From contig CAMDOJ010000104.1 in NCBI GenBank assembly GCA_945903555.1, forward strand, positions 1-6,140: a stretch of 6,140 nucleotides of DNA, written 5' to 3'. The translations under genes were made by a program, and so were the position numbers. Position 1 is the stretch's first letter, and each line of letters begins with the position of its first letter. The notes below the pieces were generated by a model that searched no databases, had not been told where the DNA came from, and saw only the letters and a list, made by a program, of their open reading frames with translations. Positions 1 to 5,447 of the stretch are shown here, in pieces. This DNA comes from Chthoniobacter flavus. Its GTDB lineage: Bacteria > Verrucomicrobiota > Verrucomicrobiia > Chthoniobacterales > Terrimicrobiaceae.

Positions 1-59
1 TCTTCATTTCCGCTGAAAATATCAGGGGATGAGGCATCTAGGTCTTCGTTGACAGGCAT
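1..59 (-). CDS. Possible N-terminus of a gene leaving the left edge
   Basis: Reading leftward from an ATG at 59-57, the frame stays open to the window edge for 19 codons, giving an acidic, polar start (MPVNEDLDASSPDIFSGNE). Nothing in it identifies a family. No Shine-Dalgarno sequence precedes it, but the clear genes here lack one too. Its start would be only 16 bases from the divergent small ORF at 76, leaving little room for two promoters, so at most one of the two starts may be real. A plus-strand frame ending at TAA 64-66 is also open to the edge and is an alternative reading. Low confidence. Confidence 0.25.
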   Translation of the reverse strand, partial: MPVNEDLDASSPDIFSGNE

Positions 60-75
60 TGGTTAATTTAGACAG

Positions 76-210
76 ATGAAATTCCCTAATCCAATACATG
101 AAAAAATCCGCTTGATCGGAAAGCGCCTGTTCCAAGCCCTGTTCTTCGCCGAGCGCCACCGCAGCGAAATGCGAGAAACCCGCACCCTCAGTCGCTCGTT
201 AAACCGCTAA
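76..210 (+). CDS. Small basic ORF, 44 aa, function unknown
   Basis: ATG at 76 to TAA at 208-210 gives a 44-residue basic peptide beginning MKFPNPIHEKIRLIGK. Residues 11-24 are a hydrophobic-basic stretch that could form an amphipathic helix. The C-terminal third is rich in Arg and Ser (R27, R29, R33, R36, R40, R44). The main argument that it is coding is third-position bias: 27 of the last 34 codons end in G or C, with many CGC, CTG, TTC and GCC codons, which random intergenic DNA would not be expected to show. Against it: no Shine-Dalgarno sequence, no recognisable family, small size. The terminator at 340-379 could end its transcript. I do not recognise the protein. It could be the relic of a longer gene. 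Confidence 0.4.
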   Translation: MKFPNPIHEKIRLIGKRLFQALFFAERHRSEMRETRTLSRSLNR

Positions 211-216
211 AAACAT

Positions 217-375
217 CCCGCAGACCCCCAAGAGAAACTCGAGCATAGTTGGTGGCGGGTAAGTCAAAATCCCATCACGGCTGAAATGCGGGTTCTACAG
301 TCAAGGCAGAACGCCTTGTGTTAGTTTGTTTCCGGTTCGAACCGCCGCAGGGTCTAACCCATCGGCGGTTTTTGC
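217..375 (+). ncRNA. Structured intergenic region: candidate leader RNA or small RNA
   Basis: This non-coding stretch has several possible stems in order. CCCGCA (217-222) can pair with TGCGGG (287-292), enclosing a hairpin at 252-278 (GTG-G-C-GGG against CCC-A-T-CAC with a small internal flaw). A separate hairpin follows, CAAGGC (302-307) with GCCTTG (313-318) and a 5-base loop. The intrinsic terminator closes the region. A 12-base perfect palindrome CGGTTCGAACCG (333-344) shares bases with the terminator's left arm, so the two folds are mutually exclusive. The layout fits either a terminated small RNA (or the 3' UTR of the 44-aa ORF) or an attenuator-type leader of the sulfite reductase gene. 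It matches no riboswitch class I can recognise by eye (SAM, cobalamin, TPP and glycine were considered). Pairings were found by hand, without energy calculation. Confidence 0.3.
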
Positions 376-379
376 TTTT
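340..379 (+). terminator. Intrinsic (Rho-independent) terminator
   Basis: AACCGCCG (340-347) pairs perfectly with CGGCGGTT (363-370). Inside it GGGT (350-353) pairs with ACCC (357-360) around a 3-base loop, with a small internal loop between the two stems. The 3' arm runs into a T-rich tract, TTTTTGCTTTT (369-379). This is a strong terminator on the plus strand, placed 92 bases before the cysI start. It either ends an upstream transcript (the 44-aa ORF or a small RNA) or acts as a conditional terminator in a cysI leader. Confidence 0.75.
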
Positions 380-394
380 GATGACATACAAAAA

Positions 395-411
395 CAAGTT
401 CTACCAACTTG
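395..411. promoter_or_regulatory. Perfect inverted repeat, possible operator before cysI
   Basis: CAAGTT (395-400), five bases CTACC, then AACTTG (406-411) form a perfect 6-5-6 dyad. It lies between the terminator and the cysI start (61 bases upstream of the ATG), where an operator for a dimeric helix-turn-helix regulator would be expected. It could also be a small RNA hairpin, though the stem is AT-rich and has no T tract. No confident -35/-10 pair is visible nearby, so the regulatory role is inferred from symmetry and position only. Confidence 0.3.
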
Positions 412-471
412 GGATTTGAGAAAGGGTTTGCCTGTCGCCGCATCTTCCCCAACATTACACGCTGTTAATTC

Positions 472-2187
472 ATGAGCTCAGAAACATCCGAATCAAAGCC
501 ACTCGCCGCAAACGAAATCCTCAAAGCTGCCTCGCATCACTTGCGTGGGTCGATAGCCAATGAACTCGCTGATACCTCCACGGGAGCGATCACCGAGGAA
601 ACCGGTCAGCTTACCAAATTTCATGGCCTTTATCTCCAAGACGATCGGGATCTCCGCATCGCCCTTAAAAAAGCGGGCAAAGAAAAGGCGTTTTCCTTCA
701 TGTTACGGGTTCGCCTGCCCGGCGGGAAGGCCACCCCGGCCCAATGGCTCGTTCTTGATAAGCTCGCTGCCGACGTAGCGTCGCCTTCTTTGCGGTTGAC
801 CACTCGCCAGACATTTCAGTTCCACGGCGTGCTTAAGGGCAACGTGAAAAAACTCATTAAAGGCATGCACAAAGCCCTTCTGGATTCCATTGCCGCTTGT
901 GGCGACGTGAATCGTAACGTGATGGCGCCACCGAACCACGAGCGCAGCGTTGCTGCTCAAGAGGTCTACGAGCACGCGAAAGCTTGGAGCGAGTATGCCC
1001 TTCCTAAAACCCGCGCCTACCATGAGATCTACCTCGATGAGGAATTGGTTGCCGGCGGAGAGCCTGAGCAAGAGCCAATGTATGGCGGCACCTATCTGCC
1101 ACGTAAATTTAAAACAGCCTTCGTTCTGCCTCCCTCCAACGATGTGGATATTTTCTCACAAGACCTCGGGTTCATCGCGATCATCGAAAACGATAAACTC
1201 GTTGGCTACAATGTCACCGCCGGCGGCGGATTGGGAATGAGCCATGGAAATAACGAAACATTCCCACGGTTGGCAGATGTGCTTGGCTTTATTGCGCCCG
1301 ATCAAGTCAACAAAATCGGCGATGCTATCTTGACCACCCAGCGGGATTTTGGAGACCGCACCAATCGCAAGCACGCTCGATTGAAATACACCATCGAGGA
1401 TCGCGGTGTGGCGTGGTTCAAAGCCGAAGTGGAGAAACGCTCTGGAATCACATTTCAAACTCCCCGCACCTACGTTTTTACAACCATCCAAGATCCTGTC
1501 GGTTGGCATGAATGTACCGATGGTAACTGGTTCTACGGACTCCATATCTTGAGTGGTCGTATCGTCGATAAGGACGGTTGGATGATGAAGACCGCGCTTC
1601 GTGAAATCGCTGAAGTGCATGCTGGCGACTTCCGCCTCACGCCATCTCAGAATCTCAGCATCGCGGGTGTTACTCCTTCCATGAAACCTCAGATTGAGGC
1701 GCTTCTTGCCAAGCACGGACTCGATAAGGAAAACGACCGCTCCGGTCTCCGCTTGAACGCTCTTTCTTGTGTCGCTCTTCCGACTTGTGGACTCGCGCTT
1801 GCGGAGAGTGAGCGCTCACTCCCTGACATCCTTGAAAAGTTCGAGGTTGTCTTTGATGAGTACGGTTTGCATCACGATGCCATCAGCCTCCGTATCACCG
1901 GATGCCCGAACGGCTGCGCGCGCCCTTACTTGGGGGAAATTGGTTTCGTCGGAAAAGCCCCTAATAAATACGCGCTTTACCTAGGGGCCGGCTATAATGG
2001 CACCAGACTGAACCGCCTTTTCTCACCCAGCACGACGATTGACAATGCGATTGAGATGCTTCGTCCCATCATCAAAAACTACTCGCTCGAGCGTCAGACA
2101 GGTGAAGGCTTTGGTGACTATTGTAACAGAGTTGTCCTTCCCGCCGATGCCACTTTTCATAGTGTGGGTACTCCGGTTGCGGCTTAA
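472..2187 (+). CDS. cysI: Assimilatory sulfite reductase, hemoprotein (beta) subunit
   Basis: Cytoplasmic enzyme of sulfate assimilation: six-electron reduction of sulfite to sulfide at a siroheme coupled to a [4Fe-4S] cluster. At 571 aa it is almost exactly the length of E. coli CysI (570). Cluster/siroheme ligands are C433, C439, C478 and C482 (C-x5-C, then TGCPNGC), the same spacing as E. coli 434/440/479/483. The sulfite-binding residues are present: R81 in MLRVRLPGG, R148 in VNRNV, K212 and K214 in LPRKFK. The two-fold ferredoxin-like/NIR_SIR architecture is intact, with TTRQTFQFHG at 110-119 and the cysteine-bearing repeat from about 425. The ATG at 472 is bounded by an in-frame TAA at 466-468, so no longer start is possible nearby. 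No Shine-Dalgarno is seen. No cysJ flavoprotein or cysH lies beside it, so its electron donor (NADPH flavoprotein or ferredoxin) cannot be read from this window. Family assignment is very secure. Confidence 0.95.
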   Translation: MSSETSESKPLAANEILKAASHHLRGSIANELADTSTGAITEETGQLTKFHGLYLQDDRDLRIALKKAGKEKAFSFMLRVRLPGGKATPAQWLVLDKLAADVASPSLRLTTRQTFQFHGVLKGNVKKLIKGMHKALLDSIAACGDVNRNVMAPPNHERSVAAQEVYEHAKAWSEYALPKTRAYHEIYLDEELVAGGEPEQEPMYGGTYLPRKFKTAFVLPPSNDVDIFSQDLGFIAIIENDKLVGYNVTAGGGLGMSHGNNETFPRLADVLGFIAPDQVNKIGDAILTTQRDFGDRTNRKHARLKYTIEDRGVAWFKAEVEKRSGITFQTPRTYVFTTIQDPVGWHECTDGNWFYGLHILSGRIVDKDGWMMKTALREIAEVHAGDFRLTPSQNLSIAGVTPSMKPQIEALLAKHGLDKENDRSGLRLNALSCVALPTCGLALAESERSLPDILEKFEVVFDEYGLHHDAISLRITGCPNGCARPYLGEIGFVGKAPNKYALYLGAGYNGTRLNRLFSPSTTIDNAIEMLRPIIKNYSLERQTGEGFGDYCNRVVLPADATFHSVGTPVAA

Positions 2188-2247
2188 TCTCTGCTGAAGA
2201 TTTTGGCAGATGCCAAGCAAATCGAAAACTGATGCAGTGTAAGATTT

Positions 2248-3570
2248 ATGCGAGTTAAGCATGGGATTCGAATGCGTTTCGCTCCATTGATTTCTCCTAA
2301 ATTCGCATCGTTTTTTTCTGTTTTCTTTGCATTGGGGCTGAGCGTGCTGAGCGCGCAGACGAAGGAACCTGTCCCGCATCCCAAAGATCAGATAGCTTTG
2401 CAACTCGGTTCAATCCAAATGGGGTATGGAACGCCATTCGTGCTTTCAGATAAAATCGCACCGGAGAAGATGCAGCAAGCCATCAATGCGCTTGTAATGG
2501 GACGAAACGCATTGAAGGCCACAGTCGCTAAACCCGCAGAGAAAGTGCAAGGAGCCGTAGACTGTCCAAGTGTCGATTCTATCGAGTATCGGGACCAACT
2601 TTACTCTGCCGTTTGCGCGGTGGTTGACTTTGCTGTCGTAGCAACGATCAAGGGGAGCGTGGCACTCGCGAATCAGGTCAAAGTGTCTGTTCCTGAAACC
2701 AAGCTCACTAGGCCATCAAGCGAGTGGACGAGCCCCATGCGCTATTCTCTGGGACCCAGTTTAAGTGAGGTCACAAGTCGAGTGGTGGATGGTCTTGTCA
2801 CAACAAATTTGATACCATCGGAGCCCAGCGCGACACCGCTAGTGAGTTCGCAATCGGGTTCTAATCTTTCAATGATTTCCGTGGGAGGAGGAACTTGGCC
2901 TGAAGATTCTGGGATTTCTCCGCAGACTGTTGTTGCGTTTCAATTGGGCAAGTATGAGGTCACCTGCAGCGAGTGGCAGGAGGTGCAGGTATGGGCTGTC
3001 TTGAATGGATATGCCGACTTGAATGGAATCGGAGACGGGGGCGGGGAGAATGACCCGGTTGTGAATGTGAGTTGGTATGATGTGTTGAAGTGGTGCAACG
3101 CCAGAAGCGAGAAGGAGGGATTGACTCCCGTTTACCAAGTGCCGGGAGAGACAACCTATAGAGCAGGAGAGACTGTGCCGACATGGAATGCCAGCGCAAA
3201 TGGCTATCGTTTGCCGACGGAGGCGGAATGGGAGTGGGCGGCCACTGGCGGTGCGCAAACCCAAGGATTCGTCTACAGCGGGAGTGATGATGTCACCTCA
3301 GTCGCTTGGCATTTCAATAATTCCCCTGAAGGACCTAAAACGGTGGGGCTGAAGTCCGCGAATGAACTCGGAATCTACGACATGAGCGGAAATGTTTACG
3401 AGTGGTGCTGGGATTTGTGCCATGAGGAAAATGCCCACCGCCGATTTCGTGGCGGAAGCTTTATTAATGTCCCGAATTATTGCACAGCTACCTTTCGAGA
3501 AAATTTGGGCTACCCGAGCAAGCGACTCGCCTGCATTGGCTTTCGTCTTGCTCGCGGCGCGTGGAACTAG
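2248..3570 (+). CDS. Exported SUMF1/FGE-like domain protein
   Basis: 440 aa from ATG 2248. A second in-frame ATG at 2272 gives a more typical signal peptide; TGA at 2230-2232 blocks earlier starts. Residues 19-34 are hydrophobic and a signal-peptidase I site is likely after A36 (SVLSA-QT), so the protein is probably exported. Residues 37-200 match nothing I recognise. From about M209 comes a formylglycine-generating-enzyme-sulfatase (SUMF1) domain: GGGTWPEDSG, LGKYEVTCSEW, VNVSWYDVLKWCN, GYRLPTEAEWEWAATGG, MSGNVYEWCWD (379-389), RGGSF (401-405) and GFRLARG near the C-terminus. True FGE uses a Cys pair, human C336 and C341, in RGGSYMCHRSYC. Here the first position is N407 and only C412 remains, so sulfatase-activating oxidase activity is doubtful. 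A structural, binding or other SUMF1-fold role is more likely. No sulfatase gene is adjacent. It lies 60 bases after cysI, without a strong terminator between, so read-through is possible, but there is no functional link. Confidence 0.9.
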   Translation: MRVKHGIRMRFAPLISPKFASFFSVFFALGLSVLSAQTKEPVPHPKDQIALQLGSIQMGYGTPFVLSDKIAPEKMQQAINALVMGRNALKATVAKPAEKVQGAVDCPSVDSIEYRDQLYSAVCAVVDFAVVATIKGSVALANQVKVSVPETKLTRPSSEWTSPMRYSLGPSLSEVTSRVVDGLVTTNLIPSEPSATPLVSSQSGSNLSMISVGGGTWPEDSGISPQTVVAFQLGKYEVTCSEWQEVQVWAVLNGYADLNGIGDGGGENDPVVNVSWYDVLKWCNARSEKEGLTPVYQVPGETTYRAGETVPTWNASANGYRLPTEAEWEWAATGGAQTQGFVYSGSDDVTSVAWHFNNSPEGPKTVGLKSANELGIYDMSGNVYEWCWDLCHEENAHRRFRGGSFINVPNYCTATFRENLGYPSKRLACIGFRLARGAWN

Positions 3571-3686
3571 GTTTTATAGGGGGTCTATACCGCCGAGCGC
3601 TTAAATGCAGGTGCTCGCAGCCATCCGCTCCAGAAAAGACGTCCGCTTCGCAGTCAGTATTTTTGACTAGGTCTACCCAGTTTTTT

Positions 3687-4118
3687 CTATCTGGCTTGCC
3701 TGAGTCCAGCCGCGTAGGCGTTGAAGACAAGTTGGATTTGATCTCTTACGCGGCGGAATGCGCTTTGGATTTCTTCTTCCGTTCCTGTGACGTGGGCAGG
3801 GTCGTCGAAGCCCCAATGGTAGCGGTGCATTTGACTTGGAAACATCGGGCAGGCTTGGTCGGCATTGCCGCAGACGGTGATGACGGTGTCGATCGTTCTC
3901 CCCAAAAAATCATTCATGTGCTTCGAGGTATGGGCGGAAATATCGATCCCGATTTCGGCCATGGTTGCGATGGCTTGAGGGTGTACATATCCCGCTGGAT
4001 TTGATCCCGCGCTATGCACAACAATGAAATCTCCAGCGGCGGCTCGGAGGATGCCTTCGGCCATGTGACTGCGGCAGGAGTTGCCTGTGCAAAGGATGAG
4101 AATGGATGGTTTGTTCAT
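3687..4118 (-). CDS. arsC: Arsenate reductase, thioredoxin-coupled (LMW-phosphatase fold)
   Basis: 143-aa cytoplasmic enzyme reducing arsenate to arsenite for export. The N-terminal P-loop is C10-T-G-N-S-C15-R-S, the CX5R motif of low-molecular-weight tyrosine phosphatases and Staphylococcus aureus pI258-type ArsC. The redox cysteines are C10, C83 and C90 (C-x6-C), matching the S. aureus C10/C82/C89 triad, and C15 is also conserved. D105 in FDDPA is the expected general acid. This makes it thioredoxin-dependent, not the glutaredoxin-linked E. coli plasmid type. The start overlaps the acr3 stop in an ATGA (4118-4115), which indicates translational coupling and explains the lack of its own ribosome binding site. 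It is the last visible gene of the operon. The stop is TAG at 3689-3687, and no convincing terminator is seen in the 116 bases before the convergent SUMF1 gene. Confidence 0.95.
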   Translation of the reverse strand: MNKPSILILCTGNSCRSHMAEGILRAAAGDFIVVHSAGSNPAGYVHPQAIATMAEIGIDISAHTSKHMNDFLGRTIDTVITVCGNADQACPMFPSQMHRYHWGFDDPAHVTGTEEEIQSAFRRVRDQIQLVFNAYAAGLRQAR

Positions 4119-5209
4119 GGATTTTTGGAAAGGGTTTTCTGATACCAGTCTCGGGAACGCACGCAGGCCCTGCAGACAGAGAGCATGACGGGTACTTCCA
4201 CAAGGACGCCGACCACCGTTGCTAGTGCCGCGGGAGAAGCCGGACCGAAGAGCGTGATGGCGACTGCAACGGCCAATTCAAAGAAATTACTAGCTCCAAT
4301 GAGCGCACCCGGAGTCGCGACATCATGCCGGATTTGGAACCGCTTCATGAGGGCGTAGGTGAGTCCGGAATTGAAATAAACTTGAATCAAAATCGGCACC
4401 GCTAGCAGAAGCACCGCAGTCCAATTTTGAATGATATTCTCGGCCTGAAACGCAAATATCAAGGTGAGCGTGGAAAGGAGAGCGAGAATGGTCACGGGGC
4501 GAAATCGGGGGAGAAACCGCATCTCAAACCACTCGCTACCGAAGCCTCGAATTAAGGCCACGCGGCTCACCCAGCCCGCCGTGAGGGGGATGACGATAAA
4601 GGCAACCACCGAGGTGAGAAGGACTCCGCTTGGAACGAAAACGCCCGCAACGCCGGCGAGCAACATCACGATTGGCGCAAAAGCAAAAATCATGATCAGG
4701 TCGTTGATGGCGACTTGTGCGAGCGTGTAGGGGCCATCGCCATCGGTGAGGTAGCTCCAGACGAAGACCATCGCCGTGCAGGGGGCGGCGGCGAGGATGA
4801 TCAAGCCGACGACGTAGTTTTTAGCCGATTCCGCATCGATCCACCCGAGCACGTTTCCGAAGAGGATCGTGATGAAGAGCCAACCCAGCGCGGCCATGCT
4901 CAGCGGCTTTACGATCCAGTTTACAAAGAGCGTAATAAATAATCCGCCGGGCTTGGCAAAAACGCCACGGATTCCGCCAAAGTCGATCTTCAACATCATG
5001 GGATAAATCATCAACCAAATGAGAATGGCGATCGGGATGTTCACATGGGAATCGGAGCCAAATTCCCAAGCCCCGATGCGGCGAGTCGCATCGGGGAATA
5101 GTCGCCCTAGCGCAAGCCCGATGGCCATGCAGGCGAATACCCACACGGTCAGGTAGCGTTCGAAAAAATCGAGTTGCTTCTCTTTTGCGGCAGGGTTGTC
5201 AGATTTCAT
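4115..5209 (-). CDS. acr3: Arsenite efflux transporter, ACR3 family
   Basis: 364-aa inner-membrane permease expelling arsenite. It is highly hydrophobic, with about ten membrane segments starting near residue 20 (LTVWVFACMAIGLALG) after a short charged N-terminus. Family hallmarks are present: the conserved thiolate C144 in AAAPCTAMVFVWS and the conserved acid E311 in SNFFELAVAVAI. Their separation (167 residues) equals that between the functionally important C138 and E305 reported for other Acr3 proteins. Other conserved blocks are WLMIYPMMLKIDF, FVNWIVKPLSMAALGW and YFNSGLTYALMKRF. It belongs to the ACR3/BART superfamily, not the 12-helix ArsB family. It starts 9 bases after the stop of the FmdB-like gene and ends in the ATGA overlap with arsC, so it is firmly inside the operon. 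No Shine-Dalgarno precedes it. With ArsA upstream it could run either on the membrane potential alone or as an ATPase-assisted pump. Confidence 0.95.
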   Translation of the reverse strand: MKSDNPAAKEKQLDFFERYLTVWVFACMAIGLALGRLFPDATRRIGAWEFGSDSHVNIPIAILIWLMIYPMMLKIDFGGIRGVFAKPGGLFITLFVNWIVKPLSMAALGWLFITILFGNVLGWIDAESAKNYVVGLIILAAAPCTAMVFVWSYLTDGDGPYTLAQVAINDLIMIFAFAPIVMLLAGVAGVFVPSGVLLTSVVAFIVIPLTAGWVSRVALIRGFGSEWFEMRFLPRFRPVTILALLSTLTLIFAFQAENIIQNWTAVLLLAVPILIQVYFNSGLTYALMKRFQIRHDVATPGALIGASNFFELAVAVAITLFGPASPAALATVVGVLVEVPVMLSVCRACVRSRDWYQKTLSKNP

Positions 5210-5218
5210 TGTTGGGGA

Positions 5219-5428
5219 CTAGCAGCAACCGGATGGGCCGCATCCGCAGCTCCCGCTGGACGATGACGAGCCGGATTTGGTGAGTAAATTTCCCGCGACG
5301 ATCACGCGGCGAACAGGTTTGCCATTTTCCGGATGATGAGTGAGGGCGGCATCGTGGATGGATTGCTTGATCTCGAAGCACTCTGGGGACTCGGTTTCAG
5401 TGATGGTTTCGTAAACGTAGGTGGGCAT
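5219..5428 (-). CDS. FmdB-like mini-protein with degenerate zinc ribbon and Cys-rich tail
   Basis: 69 aa. The N-terminus (MPTYVYETI) and the KPVRRVI motif at 37-43 follow the FmdB/CxxC_CXXC_SSSS putative regulatory family, whose normal members carry two CxxC knuckles forming a zinc ribbon. Both knuckles are missing here: the first is replaced around YETITE (6-11), the second by HHPENG (31-36). C17 is the only cysteine in the core. After a Ser/Gly linker (52-60) the protein ends in C-G-C-G-P-S-G-C-C, with cysteines 61, 63, 68 and 69, a plausible soft-metal or arsenite site on a flexible tail. It sits 19 bases after arsA and 9 bases before acr3, so it is co-transcribed with the arsenic genes. 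FmdB-family function is poorly known in general. A role as arsenite carrier or sensor is inference from the tail and the location; a general stress or redox protein carried along is the alternative. Confidence 0.8.
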   Translation of the reverse strand: MPTYVYETITETESPECFEIKQSIHDAALTHHPENGKPVRRVIVAGNLLTKSGSSSSSGSCGCGPSGCC

Positions 5429-5447
5429 AGTTGGTGTGTTGGGTTGG

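Noticed and set aside
302..318. Resemblance of CAAGGCAGA to the bacterial 4.5S SRP RNA tail.
   Set aside because: The diagnostic GGAAGCAGC tetraloop domain is absent and the long SRP helix does not form; a short coincidental match.
325..348. GGTTCGAACC resembles a tRNA T-arm, suggesting a tRNA or tmRNA 3' end.
   Set aside because: The 5-base T stem does not pair beyond the G-C next to the loop, there is no acceptor stem, anticodon arm or CCA end in register, and the bases are better explained by the palindrome and the terminator arm.
428..456. Promoter-like TTGCCT-17-AACATT before cysI.
   Set aside because: It matches the consensus at only 4 of 6 and 3 of 6 positions, and the phylum's promoter consensus is unknown, so it is not supportable as a feature.
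1156..1716. A 186-codon minus-strand open frame inside cysI.
   Set aside because: It is a shadow of the conserved CysI frame, with no family features and no independent support.
2203..2216. TTGGC-AGAT-GCCAA hairpin between cysI and the SUMF1 gene as a terminator.
   Set aside because: The stem is only 5-6 bp and is followed by GCAAATCG, with no T tract on either strand.
3571..3686. Bidirectional terminator between the convergent SUMF1 and arsC genes, for example AGTCA/TGACT (3652-3668) or TATAG/CTATA (3575-3589).
   Set aside because: Stems are 5 bp and AT-rich, with no following T run of the right polarity; not distinguishable from chance. No gene is visible in this gap either.
3480..4004. 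A 174-codon plus-strand open frame running across the end of the SUMF1 gene and through arsC.
   Set aside because: It lies antisense to a well-supported arsC with all catalytic residues and overlaps the SUMF1 gene; its translation looks like no protein family.
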